Assembly: GCF_029945705.1 (NCBI RefSeq)
Contig: NZ_JAQSDC010000054.1
Coordinates: forward strand, 1 to 64,000
DNA from: Methylotenera sp.
Lineage (GTDB): Bacteria > Pseudomonadota > Gammaproteobacteria > Burkholderiales > Methylophilaceae
Length of the DNA: 64,000 nucleotides
Direction of reading: 5' to 3'
Position 1 is the first letter of the stretch; every line of letters starts with the position of its first letter. This document shows, piece by piece, positions 1 through 8,591 of the stretch. The position numbers and the translations under genes are program-made. Below the pieces are notes generated by a model. The model did not search any database. It had not been told where the DNA came from and saw only the letters and a list, made by a program, of their open reading frames with translations.

Positions 1-131
1 GCTCTTTCTCATGCCATCCTTATAACATTTTATGTGTTATCTAGGACAGCCCCAATTTTTTATAATACTTTGGTTATAAATACTAAGTTTAAAGTTATAT
101 TTTCACGTTCTGTATACCAAGAAAGGTTTAT

Positions 132-533
132 ATGTTTAATAGTCAATTTTGCAGTAAATGGGCGCCTTGTATTTTAGGCTTACTTCGCATTGTCACTGGC
201 TTCCTTTTCCTACAACATGGTTCTGCAAAACTATTAGGTATGCCGCATGTTGCTATGTTTGACGGTTTACAGCTCGTGTCTTTAATGGGGCTTGCGGGCG
301 TACTTGAGTTAGTGGGCGGCACATTGGTGATGATTGGTTTGTTTACTCGACCAGCCGCTTTTATTTTATCTGGTCAAATGGCTGTGGCTTATTTTATGGC
401 ACATGCACCAGGTGGATTCTTACCCATCTTAAATCAGGGCGAGCTAGCGGTCATGTTTAGCTTTGTGTTTTTGTATTTCAGTGTGGCAGGCGCAGGTTCA
501 TTCAGCTTAGATTCGATGATCAAAAAATCTTAA
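132..533 (+). CDS. DoxX family membrane protein
   Basis: A 133-residue protein with about four hydrophobic segments and the DoxX-type N-terminal pattern: an RIVTGFLFLQHGSAKL segment, then G-L-x-x-LELVGG, then a Phe/Tyr-rich hydrophobic C-terminus. DoxX-family proteins are small inner-membrane proteins, some tied to quinone or thiosulfate oxidation or to redox stress; the role here cannot be read from sequence. The ATG start follows a GAAAGG element. The gene stands alone: its only neighbour, rlhA, is convergent and ends 15 bp away, so no operon partner hints at the substrate. Confidence 0.85.
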   Translation: MFNSQFCSKWAPCILGLLRIVTGFLFLQHGSAKLLGMPHVAMFDGLQLVSLMGLAGVLELVGGTLVMIGLFTRPAAFILSGQMAVAYFMAHAPGGFLPILNQGELAVMFSFVFLYFSVAGAGSFSLDSMIKKS

Positions 534-547
534 ATACAAATGCGCCA

Positions 548-2464
548 TTAAGGCCTTTTCGCGTGAAACATCATCGTTTGTGGAGGCCCCATTTTTATCA
601 CTGGTTTACGAATGCTGCCCATCACGTGCATTTCACAGGGTTTGCAATCAAATTTTAGCGTGAACCTGTCATTGCCATTGATGAGTGTCATCGGTTCCGC
701 CGTGACTGTGCCTTGCACGCCAATCACACCTTTGGCCTCTTTTGGGCAAAGACCGTGACTAAAACGTAAGCAGTGCTTGGTGATCATCAACGGCACTTCG
801 CCTAGCTCTTTGTTCGCTTCATAGGCTGACGCAATCAGTTTTACGCCGTGCTTCTCGTAAAAAGTGCGCGCTTTTTGGTTGTAAACATTGGCTAAATAAC
901 TGAGCGTATCTTCTGGAAAAATTGCTGCTGGCACTGCGGCTGGTTTAAGTAGTGGGCGCACATAGGCAGCTTGTCGCACTTTCTGTAATTGTTCAATCGC
1001 ATCGCGTCGTAAGTTGTTCACCACTGAGGCTGGTATGAACCAAGCTTGTGAGGTCTGTATATAAACTTCGGTTGCAGTAAAATCGGTATTACCCAGTTTG
1101 CTTAAGTTATCACGTAAGCTGGATTCGGCTTTCTCTAGGTTATCAGCAACTTGCTTCTCGGCAGTGCATTCTACTGTTGCGCTAAGACCTGCATCATCTG
1201 TCACGCTAAGTGTAAAGCCATCGCTGGTTTCAGCAAAAATCATTTGTAGCGCAATTTTTCGTATGGCTGAGTCTTTTTCTAGCAAGCGCATAAATGCATG
1301 GTCACGGTTTCGGTACACCGTCGTATTGTTTCTAATATCCACGGGCATTTCATTAGGATATAACTTTTTGCCATCCACCGTATTCACGCGCAAGCCAACT
1401 AGCTCTTTATGCACATCAAAAAAGCACACGCCATCGCCATTATGAAGTTGAGTGTCTGTTTCCACCTCAAAAAAATCTTTACCAACTTTGCTTACTTTGC
1501 CTAAAACCTCGCCCGAAAATTTAGGCGTATCGAATGCACCAATATCACCTTTGCGACCATTCACAAAATAGTCTGTCGCGCTGCGGTTAAAGGTTTTTTC
1601 AGGTTGCGGTGTAAATGTAAAAGTGCTGCTGCCAGCAGATGATTTTGCTAGTTCTGGCGATTCGTTAAGAATTTCATCCAGCATTTGGCGGTAATGTGCA
1701 GTAGCGTTTTTGACGTAAGGTAAATCTTTATAACGCCCCTCGATTTTGAACGAGCTGACTCCCGCATCTATTAAAGCCCGCAGGTTAGCGCTTTGGTCAT
1801 TATCTTTCATGGAAAGATAATGTTTATCTTTGCCGATAATACGACCTTTTTGGTCTTCCAGCGTGAAAGGCAAACGGCACTCTTGCGAACATTCACCACG
1901 GTTAGCACTACGGCCAGTATGTGCGTGGCTAATAAAACACTGCCCGCTAAACGCTACACAGAGAGCGCCGTGAATGAAAAACTCTAAGTTGCAACTGGTT
2001 GCATCGGCAATTTGTTTAATCGTGCGTAAATCTAACTCGCGTGCTAAGACAATCTGCGAAAAGCCAACTTGGTCTAAAAACACGGCTTTTTCAACCGTAC
2101 GAATATCAGTTTGCGTACTTGCATGTAGCTGAATCGGCGGTAAATCCATTTCCAACAAACCCATGTCTTGCACAATTAGGGCATCTACTTCAGCATCATA
2201 AAGTTGCTGAACTAATTCGCGTGCACCGACCAACTCGTTATCGTGAAAAATCGTATTCAACGCCACAAATACTTCGGCATGATAACGATGTGCATGTTTC
2301 ACTAAACGCGCAATATCTGCCAGGGTATTTGGTGCTTTTGCCCGCGCCCCAAAAGCAGGGCCACCAATATATACTGCATCTGCACCATGATTAATGGCTT
2401 CAATGCCAAAATCAGCGTTTCTAGCGGGGGAAAGAAGCTCTAGGTGTTTGCGGGTTTTTTGCAT
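548..2464 (-). CDS. rlhA: Peptidase U32 family protein, 23S rRNA C2501 hydroxylase RlhA-like
   Basis: A 638-residue U32-family protein. The N-terminal half is the U32 TIM-barrel-like domain, starting LELLSPARNADFG and containing the clustered cysteines typical of the family (HGALCVAFSGQC, then GECSQEC). A long C-terminal extension carries further Cys residues near the end (KHCLRFSHGLCP and CKPCEMH). This length and extension match the RlhA (YdcP) branch, which hydroxylates C2501 of 23S rRNA, rather than the shorter tRNA-modifying TrhP/YegQ branch of about 450 residues. The substrate assignment is by family architecture only. The cysteines probably hold an Fe-S cluster. The gene is monocistronic and convergent with the DoxX gene. 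Confidence 0.8.
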   Translation of the reverse strand: MQKTRKHLELLSPARNADFGIEAINHGADAVYIGGPAFGARAKAPNTLADIARLVKHAHRYHAEVFVALNTIFHDNELVGARELVQQLYDAEVDALIVQDMGLLEMDLPPIQLHASTQTDIRTVEKAVFLDQVGFSQIVLARELDLRTIKQIADATSCNLEFFIHGALCVAFSGQCFISHAHTGRSANRGECSQECRLPFTLEDQKGRIIGKDKHYLSMKDNDQSANLRALIDAGVSSFKIEGRYKDLPYVKNATAHYRQMLDEILNESPELAKSSAGSSTFTFTPQPEKTFNRSATDYFVNGRKGDIGAFDTPKFSGEVLGKVSKVGKDFFEVETDTQLHNGDGVCFFDVHKELVGLRVNTVDGKKLYPNEMPVDIRNNTTVYRNRDHAFMRLLEKDSAIRKIALQMIFAETSDGFTLSVTDDAGLSATVECTAEKQVADNLEKAESSLRDNLSKLGNTDFTATEVYIQTSQAWFIPASVVNNLRRDAIEQLQKVRQAAYVRPLLKPAAVPAAIFPEDTLSYLANVYNQKARTFYEKHGVKLIASAYEANKELGEVPLMITKHCLRFSHGLCPKEAKGVIGVQGTVTAEPMTLINGNDRFTLKFDCKPCEMHVMGSIRKPVIKMGPPQTMMFHAKRP

Positions 2465-2511
2465 ATAAATACAGTTAAATCAAATAGATGCGTACTATAG
2501 CACATAATTCT

Positions 2512-2540
2512 TTGACAGGCTTGGAATAAGGTGTTACTTT
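2512..2540 (+). promoter_or_regulatory. Putative sigma-70 promoter of the toxin-antitoxin pair
   Basis: A perfect TTGACA -35 hexamer lies at 2512-2517. A weak -10 (TACTTT, 2535-2540) follows after 17 bp. It sits 33 bp before the antitoxin ATG at 2573. Confidence 0.5.
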
Positions 2541-2549
2541 GGTAGCACC
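2530..2549. promoter_or_regulatory. Inverted repeat overlapping the -10, probable antitoxin operator
   Basis: GGTGTTAC and GTAGCACC form 8-bp arms around TTTG with one mismatch. The repeat covers the likely -10 element, which is where an autorepressing ribbon-helix-helix antitoxin would be expected to bind. The operator role is inferred from position and symmetry. Confidence 0.45.
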
Positions 2550-2572
2550 TTTGTTGATGTTAGGAGTTAAAA

Positions 2573-2854
2573 ATGGCAACGACCAGCTTAAAATTACCCG
2601 ATAGTCTAAAAGACCGAATTTTTAAAATTGCTGAAGAAACAGGCAAATCTGCGCATGCGTTTATGGTGGAGGCTATTATTGAGCAAACCGAGCAAAAGGA
2701 AAAGTATCAAGCATTTGTAGCTCGCGCCTTAGAATCAAAACAAGATTTTGATGCCACAGGCATGGCTTATGATGCCGATGAGGTGAATGCGTATTTTCGT
2801 GCCAAAATCCAAGGAATAGCACTTGCAAAACCTCAAGCTAAAAAATACAAATAA
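2573..2854 (+). CDS. Ribbon-helix-helix (CopG/ParD-like) antitoxin
   Basis: A 93-residue protein. The N-terminus ATTSLKLPDSLKDRI is a classic ribbon-helix-helix beta strand plus helix, followed by a second helix containing GKSAHAFMVEAIIEQTE. The C-terminal half is charged and probably wraps the toxin. A GGAG Shine-Dalgarno precedes the ATG. The next gene, 14 bp downstream, is a ParE/RelE-fold protein, so this is the antitoxin of a type II pair that should repress its own promoter. The pair sits alone between housekeeping genes, as such modules often do. Confidence 0.85.
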   Translation: MATTSLKLPDSLKDRIFKIAEETGKSAHAFMVEAIIEQTEQKEKYQAFVARALESKQDFDATGMAYDADEVNAYFRAKIQGIALAKPQAKKYK

Positions 2855-2868
2855 ATTGGGGAGTTTGC

Positions 2869-3162
2869 ATGGCATCAATCAGCTATTCATCTGATTTTTT
2901 TGATGACTTATCTCGCCTGACGGATTTTTTAATGTTGCAAAATGTGGATGCTGCATTAAGCACATACGATATTGTAATGGACGGTATTAGACTTCTGAAA
3001 ACGCATCCAGAAATCGGTAGGCCTTCATTGAAAGGTGGTTTGCGTGAACTGGTCATTTCACGTGGTAACACGGGCTATATTGCATTATATAGTTATGATG
3101 AGTTTCTTGATTTGGTGCATGTAGTCAGTATTTGGCACCAGAGAGAAACTAATATCAATTAA
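2869..3162 (+). CDS. ParE/RelE-superfamily toxin
   Basis: A 97-residue protein with the ParE-type layout: an N-terminal strand (ISYSSDFFDDLSRLTDFL), a helical hairpin, the motif HPEIGRPSLKGGLRELVISRG, then strands ending VVSIWHQRE. In this family the toxins either poison DNA gyrase (ParE) or cleave mRNA on ribosomes (RelE). The sequence, with its RELVI strand and WHQRE ending, looks closer to ParE, but the target cannot be proved. GGGAG lies 7 nt before the ATG. It is cotranscribed with the antitoxin. Confidence 0.82.
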   Translation: MASISYSSDFFDDLSRLTDFLMLQNVDAALSTYDIVMDGIRLLKTHPEIGRPSLKGGLRELVISRGNTGYIALYSYDEFLDLVHVVSIWHQRETNIN

Positions 3163-3182
3163 AATAAATTAGAAAGAATCAA

Positions 3183-4001
3183 TTGATAAAAAAAATAATC
3201 GTCTATGGTTTTTTGATATTTATAACTTATGTCGGCTTAAAATATTATTCAGCTTATACATTAGCCATTAAATTGCCTAGTTGCGCTGATATGCAAAAGT
3301 TTAAGCAGTTTGATTCAAGTGAAAAAAACTCCATAAAGCGTGAGGACTACTTGTTGATGGCTAAAACTTATCGTTGCCTAGAGACAAAGCAAAATTTCTT
3401 AGAAAAGTGGTATTTTAGCTTTCCTAAAGAATGGTCTAATCCATCTCGGCAATATGTTGATCCTCCCTTTACTGAAGCAGAGTTGAACGCAAATACCACA
3501 GCTATAGATGCTGATATAAAAAAGGACGGACAACATCTTGCGCGAATATTCTCATCTGATTTTGTCAGTGAAACTACTCAGATGCTCCCCGACGCTAACT
3601 TCACCGTATCTGACAGTGAAGAACGTAAAATTAGCGTTCAACACACAATCGTCGCAGTTAAAAAACTAATAGAAAATTTAAGAAACTTTAATCCTGACTC
3701 TACTGAGGTGATGATCTTAAAAACACGGCTCGTATATTCATTAGACCAGTTAAAGTTAGCTTATGAAGACGGACTTGGTCTTTATGAAAAGGCAAGTGTT
3801 TCAATGGCGGAAGGTGAAGCTCTTCTTGCAAAGCCGCAAAGTGAGCTTAAATTACATCGAGATGAATTGCTACGATTAAAGTATGAAATGAATGACTATG
3901 AGCTTAAATTTAGAAGCATTCAATTAAAAGTGAGTGAAATTGAAAAAGATTTAACTCAAGCGGCAGATGAACTTAATCGTCTATTACAGGTGAATCAATA
4001 G
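3183..4001 (+). CDS. Unknown membrane-anchored coiled-coil protein
   Basis: I do not recognise this 272-residue protein. It begins with a Lys-rich N-terminus and one hydrophobic segment (about residues 5-21), so it is probably anchored with the bulk outside the cytoplasm. The middle is polar. The last 70-80 residues are strongly helical and charged with a coiled-coil look (for example ELKLHRDELLRLKYEM). The only usable start is TTG, with AGAAAG upstream. It follows the toxin by 20 bp, and its stop codon shares one base with the GTG start of bioA, so it may be translated with bioA. A trafficking, cell-envelope or TA-linked role would be a guess. Confidence 0.6.
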   Translation: MIKKIIVYGFLIFITYVGLKYYSAYTLAIKLPSCADMQKFKQFDSSEKNSIKREDYLLMAKTYRCLETKQNFLEKWYFSFPKEWSNPSRQYVDPPFTEAELNANTTAIDADIKKDGQHLARIFSSDFVSETTQMLPDANFTVSDSEERKISVQHTIVAVKKLIENLRNFNPDSTEVMILKTRLVYSLDQLKLAYEDGLGLYEKASVSMAEGEALLAKPQSELKLHRDELLRLKYEMNDYELKFRSIQLKVSEIEKDLTQAADELNRLLQVNQ

Positions 4002-5332
4002 TGAAAAATTTAACACTACTTCACCGCTCGCTCAAGTCCGTTTGGCATCCTTGCACGCAGATGAAGCAACACGAGACTTATCCGCTTATTCCAATTCAGC
4101 GTGGAGATGGCGTGTGGTTATACGATGCAGACGGAAAACGTTATTTAGACACGGTCAGTTCGTGGTGGGTGAATTTGTTTGGGCATAACAACCCACGTAT
4201 TAAAGATGCGATTAAGTTACAGCTGGATACGCTTGAGCATGTGATGCTGGCAGGCTTTACGCATGAGCCAGTGGTTGAGCTTTCAGAGAAGCTTGCAAAA
4301 TTAACAGGATTAGGCCACGCGTTTTACGGTAGCGATGGCGCTAGTGCCACTGAAATTGCGTTGAAGATGAGTTTCCATTATTGGCGGAATATTGGGAGGA
4401 TAAATAAAACCAAATTTATCAGCCTGCAAAATAGTTATCACGGCGAGACGTTGGGTGCTTTATCAGTCACGGACGTAGCAATTTTTAAAGATACTTACGC
4501 GCCGCTATTAATGCAATCTGCCCAAATGCCAAGCCCAGATTTTAGATTGGCAGAAGCGGGTGAGGATGCAGAAGCATTTGCCTTGCGTTGCGCGCGAGCT
4601 TTAGAAAACCATGTCGCAGCGCATCATGCCGAATTGGCAGCCTTTATTATTGAACCTTTGGTTCAGTGTGCCGCGGGTATGGGCATGTATCATCCAACGT
4701 ATTTGCGTCGCGTGCGTGAGATATGCAATGAGTACGACGTGCATTTAATTGCTGATGAAATTGCGGTGGGTTTTGGCCGCACTGGGACTATGTTTGCTTG
4801 CGAGCAAGCCGCTGTTGCGGTGAGCGATATAGCCGATTTTATTTGCCTATCTAAAGGTATTACAGGTGGTTATTTGGCTTTATCGGCCGTACTTACCACA
4901 GATAAAGTCTATCAAGCTTTTTATGATGACAGCACCGTGCGGGGGTTTTTACATAGCCATAGTTACACGGGAAATCCATTAGCTTGCAGTGCGGCGTTGG
5001 CAACCTTGGCGATATTTGAAGCTGACAATATTGTACAAAGCAACCAAGAAAAATCTAAGTTGATACAAGCTAAAATGCAAGTGCTTACTGACCTGCCAAT
5101 TAAGCACTTACGTACTCCTGGCTTAAAAAACACAGGCATGATATTTGCGTTTGATGTCGATACGCAAAATGCGCAGTTCGCTAAACAGTGCTATCAAGCG
5201 GCCGTGCAACATGAGCTGCTTTTACGCCCAATTGAAAATACGGTGTACTGGATGCCGCCTTACACAATTAGCGAAGATGAAATTGATTTTATGGTGAATG
5301 CTACTTTAGAGGCGGTTAAATGTTCTTTGTAA
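4001..5332 (+). CDS. bioA: Adenosylmethionine-8-amino-7-oxononanoate aminotransferase
   Basis: A PLP-dependent class III aminotransferase of 443 residues, normal for BioA. It transfers the amino group of S-adenosylmethionine to KAPA to give DAPA in biotin synthesis. Diagnostic pieces are the N-terminal SVWHPCTQMKQHE and SSWWVNLFGHNN, the cofactor-binding FYGSDGASATEIALKM, the HLIADEIAVGFGRTGTMFA block with the PLP-contacting Asp, and the Schiff-base lysine in CLSKGITGG (about K285). The start is GTG. No other bio genes are adjacent, so bioA is separated from the rest of the pathway here. It overlaps the next gene by 13 bp. Confidence 0.95.
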   Translation: MKNLTLLHRSLKSVWHPCTQMKQHETYPLIPIQRGDGVWLYDADGKRYLDTVSSWWVNLFGHNNPRIKDAIKLQLDTLEHVMLAGFTHEPVVELSEKLAKLTGLGHAFYGSDGASATEIALKMSFHYWRNIGRINKTKFISLQNSYHGETLGALSVTDVAIFKDTYAPLLMQSAQMPSPDFRLAEAGEDAEAFALRCARALENHVAAHHAELAAFIIEPLVQCAAGMGMYHPTYLRRVREICNEYDVHLIADEIAVGFGRTGTMFACEQAAVAVSDIADFICLSKGITGGYLALSAVLTTDKVYQAFYDDSTVRGFLHSHSYTGNPLACSAALATLAIFEADNIVQSNQEKSKLIQAKMQVLTDLPIKHLRTPGLKNTGMIFAFDVDTQNAQFAKQCYQAAVQHELLLRPIENTVYWMPPYTISEDEIDFMVNATLEAVKCSL

Positions 5333-6789
5333 TAGATTTGTTAAAGGGTTTATTGAGCCTGACTTGCAAGTCGAGTGGACAGTTTAAAAGCTTACCTAAA
5401 GTAACGCTGGTATTGCTATTGCTTAGTTTTACTGCCCATGCCGAGCTCCCTAGTACCGTTGCAGATGCGCTTAAAGCTGCAGGTATTCCAGCAAAAAATG
5501 TAGCAGTCTATGTGCAGTCAGTTGAAAGCAATAGCCCAGCACTTAGCCATAATGCCGATAAAAGTATGAATCCTGCATCAGTGATGAAATTGGTCACCAC
5601 CAATGCAGCACTTGATTTGCTAACGCCTGCCTACCGTTGGAAAACGGAAGTGTATCGCGACAGCGATGTGGTTAACGGTGTACTTCAAGGCAACTTAATA
5701 ATTAAGGGTTATGGCGACCCTAGTTTTAAAGCGCAAGACTTTTGGCGCATGTTAATGAGTGTGCAGCAAGCTGGTATTAAAGAAATCAAAGGCGATTTAA
5801 TTATTGATACAAGCTATTTTATAAAAAATATCGCCAATAAAAAAGCGTTTGATGATGAAACTTGGCGTGCCTATAACGCCGAACCTAGCGCTTTTTTAGT
5901 GAATGGTCGTAGCACTAGCTTTAAGTTTAACGCGACCGATACTAGTGTGAATATTAACCAAGAGTTTGAATTAAACGAAATTCAAATTGTGAATAATATG
6001 AAGCTAGTGCAGGGTCCTTGTGGGGAATGGCGCAGCCGATTTGGCTATGTTGTTAAGCCTAATGCAAGTGGCGCGACAGTCACTTTTAGCGGGACATTTT
6101 CACCAGACTGCGGTGAGCGATATTTGGAGTTAAGTGTATTTGATGATGAAAAGTATGCTTTTTATACTTTTAAAAAACTATGGAAAGAGTTAGGTGGTAA
6201 GTTTAGTGGGCAGTTAAAAATACAAGACACTCCAATGAGTGCAGTGAAGGTATTAGAGCAGCTTTCTGACCCATTAGCTTATGTAGTTCGAGACATTAAT
6301 AAATGGAGCAATAACTTGATGGCACGCCAGTTACTGCTCACATTGGCCGCAGAGAAGCTGACTGCGCCAGCAACTGAATTGAATGGCGCAGCTGTGCTCA
6401 AAAACTGGCTTGCCGATAAAGGTAGTAAGTTTGATGAACTGGTCATTGAGAATGGCTCAGGACTTTCTCGCATAGAACGCATTAGTGCAGAGCATCTCGG
6501 TAAAATGCTGGTCAGTACTTACAATAGCCCAGTGATGCCAGAATTCATGGCGTCGTTACCAATACTGGCGCTCGATGGTACGGTAAAGAAGCGTCTAAAC
6601 GATAGCCAATCAAACGGTAGGGCTCATCTTAAAACTGGCTCTCTAGATGGGGTGAGTGCTATTGCTGGCTATGTATTAGATGCGAATAATCATCGCCATG
6701 TGTTAGTGATGCTTGTTAACCACCCCAAAGCATCAGCAAGTAGAAATGCGCAAGACGCCTTGATTGAATGGGTGCATCAGCAGCCTTAA
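5320..6789 (+). CDS. dacB: D-alanyl-D-alanine carboxypeptidase/endopeptidase (PBP4, peptidase S13)
   Basis: A 489-residue periplasmic penicillin-binding protein that trims peptidoglycan stem peptides and cross-links. The S13 active-site triad is complete: SVMK (about residue 87), SNN in KWSNNLMARQ, and KTG in HLKTGSLDG. The large insert typical of PBP4 lies between the first two motifs. A hydrophobic signal segment ending AHA is preceded by an unusually long polar N-terminus of about 25 residues. The ATG at 5320 has a GAGG element but overlaps bioA by 13 bp, so a later start remains possible. It is translationally close to bioA but functionally unrelated. Confidence 0.92.
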   Translation: MFFVIDLLKGLLSLTCKSSGQFKSLPKVTLVLLLLSFTAHAELPSTVADALKAAGIPAKNVAVYVQSVESNSPALSHNADKSMNPASVMKLVTTNAALDLLTPAYRWKTEVYRDSDVVNGVLQGNLIIKGYGDPSFKAQDFWRMLMSVQQAGIKEIKGDLIIDTSYFIKNIANKKAFDDETWRAYNAEPSAFLVNGRSTSFKFNATDTSVNINQEFELNEIQIVNNMKLVQGPCGEWRSRFGYVVKPNASGATVTFSGTFSPDCGERYLELSVFDDEKYAFYTFKKLWKELGGKFSGQLKIQDTPMSAVKVLEQLSDPLAYVVRDINKWSNNLMARQLLLTLAAEKLTAPATELNGAAVLKNWLADKGSKFDELVIENGSGLSRIERISAEHLGKMLVSTYNSPVMPEFMASLPILALDGTVKKRLNDSQSNGRAHLKTGSLDGVSAIAGYVLDANNHRHVLVMLVNHPKASASRNAQDALIEWVHQQP

Positions 6790-6864
6790 TGCATGAACTT
6801 AGTTAAGTTTGCGGTATCATATCGCTAAGTTTATTTAAGCTAATTTTAACTTTAAGGTTACATA

Positions 6865-7359
6865 ATGAAATTATTCAATCTTTTGCTTGCAAGTGTATGT
6901 GTGCTTTCACTTGGCGCTTGTAAAGCGCAATCAACAGAACCCAAAACATCAACTCAGGAAGCTACAACTCAAAGCGCTTCTACAAAAGGAACCCCAGCAA
7001 TGACTGCAAAAATTACAGATTTACAAAAAATTGATACACAAGTTGGTACAGGCCGTGAAGCTGAACCAGGCTTTAACGTAACCGTACATTACACAGGTTG
7101 GTTATACGACGAAGCGGCAGAAGGTCACAAAGGCAAAAAGTTTGATAGCAGCTTAGATCGTAAACAACCTTTTGTATTTTTCTTAGGCGGTGGCCAAGTG
7201 ATTCAAGGTTGGGATGAAGGTTTTGCTGGTATGAAAATTGGTGGCAAACGCACTTTAGTGATTCCATCAGAGATGGGTTATGGCGCGCGTGGTGCTGGTG
7301 GCGCAATTCCTCCAAATGCGGACTTAATTTTTGATGTTGAATTGCTAGACGTTAAATAA
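6865..7359 (+). CDS. FKBP-type peptidyl-prolyl cis-trans isomerase, lipoprotein
   Basis: A 164-residue protein. A lipoprotein signal ends LSLGAC at Cys19, then comes a Thr/Ser/Gln-rich linker to about residue 50 and a single FKBP domain. The FKBP hallmarks are present: VTVHYTGWLYD, KFDSSLDRKQPFVFFLG, VIQGWDEGFAGMKIGGKR and the terminal IPPNADLIFDVELL. It should speed proline isomerisation in proteins of the periplasm or outer-membrane inner leaflet. It has its own upstream gap of 75 bp and is followed by the OsmC gene after 58 bp, so it may or may not be in one transcript with it. Confidence 0.92.
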   Translation: MKLFNLLLASVCVLSLGACKAQSTEPKTSTQEATTQSASTKGTPAMTAKITDLQKIDTQVGTGREAEPGFNVTVHYTGWLYDEAAEGHKGKKFDSSLDRKQPFVFFLGGGQVIQGWDEGFAGMKIGGKRTLVIPSEMGYGARGAGGAIPPNADLIFDVELLDVK

Positions 7360-7378
7360 ATTGGCTTTTAAATAATAT

Positions 7379-7408
7379 TGTAGGTGTGATGTGAATTTCA
7401 CATCTACA
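7379..7408 (+). promoter_or_regulatory. Hairpin abutting the ribosome binding site of the OsmC gene
   Basis: Eleven-base arms (7379-7389 and 7398-7408) pair with a single G-U wobble around an 8-nt loop. The stem ends exactly where the AGGAG Shine-Dalgarno of the gene at 7418 begins. There is no U-tract, so it is not a simple terminator. Confidence 0.5.
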
Positions 7409-7417
7409 GGAGAAAAA

Positions 7418-7849
7418 ATGCACGCAACAATTAAATGGATAGACGGCGTTAGTTTTGTCGGCGAGTCAGAAACTGGTCATGCCGTTGTGCTGGATGGCGC
7501 ACCTGAGAATGGTGGACGCAATATTGGTATGCGCCCTATGGAAATGTTGTTAATTGGCATGGGTGCTTGCACATCGTTTGATGTAGTCGCTATTCTTAAA
7601 AAAGCGCGTCAACCAATTACAGCTTGCGTGGCCGAAATTGACGCAACGCGTGCTGATGAGATTCCAAAAGTGTTCACTAAAATCCACGTACACTTTGTGG
7701 TGACTGGCGATAATTTGAACGAAACTCAAGTAGAGCGTGCCGTAAAACTATCCGCTGAAAAATATTGCTCAGCTTCAATCATGTTGAGCAAGAGTGTAGA
7801 AATTACACATGATTTTGAAATAAGACCTACAGCATATGCACAAGCCTGA
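7418..7849 (+). CDS. OsmC/Ohr family protein
   Basis: A 143-residue OsmC-fold protein. The family's active cysteines are seen in MLIGMGACTSFDVV and in SAEKYCSASIML. The YhfA/OsmC-like subgroup mostly handles small electrophiles or organic peroxides by thiol chemistry. The first cysteine follows MGA as in YhfA-type members rather than Ohr. I chose the ATG at 7418 because AGGAG stands 6 nt before it; the frame is open further upstream to a GTG at 7391, but that lies inside the hairpin. The downstream VOC gene overlaps by 14 bp, which suggests coupled translation and a shared detoxification role. Confidence 0.88.
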   Translation: MHATIKWIDGVSFVGESETGHAVVLDGAPENGGRNIGMRPMEMLLIGMGACTSFDVVAILKKARQPITACVAEIDATRADEIPKVFTKIHVHFVVTGDNLNETQVERAVKLSAEKYCSASIMLSKSVEITHDFEIRPTAYAQA

Positions 7850-8249
7850 AGCTAAAGTGCCAGGCGGAATGCTCGGTATCAGGCATGTGGCTTTGTTTGT
7901 AAAAGAATTAGAAGCTTGCGTCAATTTTTATGTCGATATTATGGGCATGCAGATAGAGTGGCAGCCAGATGCAGATAATGTTTATTTGACCAATCAAGGT
8001 GATGTTTTTGCTTTGCATCGTGTTGACTATGCACCGCAAGCACAACAACGGCTTGATCATATAGGCTTTGTGCTAAATTCTATTGAAGATGTAGATAGCT
8101 GGTACGATTATTTGGTGAAAAACGGTGTCAAAATTACTGAGCCGCCTAAGACACACCGAGATGGCGCGCGAGGTTTTTACTGTTTAGATGCGGTAGGGCA
8201 TTTGCTAGAGCTGATCTACCATCCACCCATCAGCATGAAGTTTAGTTAA
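7836..8249 (+). CDS. VOC family (glyoxalase/bleomycin-resistance fold) protein
   Basis: A 137-residue vicinal-oxygen-chelate protein made of two paired beta-alpha-beta-beta-beta modules. It starts IRHVALFVKELEACVNFYVDIMGM, has a metal-type His in RLDHIGFVL, and ends with a Glu in GHLLELIYHP. These His/Glu positions are where VOC enzymes hold a divalent metal. The substrate (glyoxalase, dioxygenase or resistance protein) cannot be told. It overlaps the OsmC gene by 14 bp and ends 9 bp before the convergent DUF2322-like gene. Confidence 0.87.
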   Translation: MHKPEAKVPGGMLGIRHVALFVKELEACVNFYVDIMGMQIEWQPDADNVYLTNQGDVFALHRVDYAPQAQQRLDHIGFVLNSIEDVDSWYDYLVKNGVKITEPPKTHRDGARGFYCLDAVGHLLELIYHPPISMKFS

Positions 8250-8258
8250 AACCTATAT

Positions 8259-8576
8259 TTACTTCTCGGTCACCTTTACTGTAAGTGGCTGCTCGTCTTC
8301 CAGAAGATTCAGCAGTCTATCTACATTAGGGTGTTTTCCAGGGCAGTTTTCCGCATCGGCAGCATGCTCAGCAAATAAGCTTAAACCTTCTACTGCGGCA
8401 TCTAGAGAAATTTCTCCATACATACGAAACAGGTGGTAATACACTTTTACCGAACCTTGGCTGCCAGGCTTATTTTCTAAGGTACCTGCGGAACTGCCAT
8501 CGCTGTTAAAAAGCTCAATACGTTGCACATGCGAGGCATCGTCTAGCGTTTGTAAAACGTCACTGAATTTTTGCAT
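8259..8576 (-). CDS. Small conserved protein, DUF2322-like
   Basis: A 105-residue soluble protein. Its central ENKPGSQGSVKVYYHLF and the later EHAADAENCPGKHPNVDRLL are conserved-looking and recall the DUF2322 family, whose function is unknown. That match is from memory and should be treated as tentative. It lies 15 bp after coq7 on the same strand with an AAGAAGG ribosome site, so it is almost certainly cotranscribed with coq7. A role near ubiquinone synthesis is only suggested by this position. Confidence 0.7.
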   Translation of the reverse strand: MQKFSDVLQTLDDASHVQRIELFNSDGSSAGTLENKPGSQGSVKVYYHLFRMYGEISLDAAVEGLSLFAEHAADAENCPGKHPNVDRLLNLLEDEQPLTVKVTEK

Positions 8577-8591
8577 TGAATACTTACCTTC

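Noticed and set aside
6796-6831. AACTTAG/CTAAGTT inverted repeat after dacB as a terminator
   Set aside because: Arms of 7 bp with a 22-bp loop and no proper T-run are too weak.
7391-7417. An earlier GTG start for the OsmC gene
   Set aside because: It would lie inside the hairpin; the ATG at 7418 has AGGAG directly before it.
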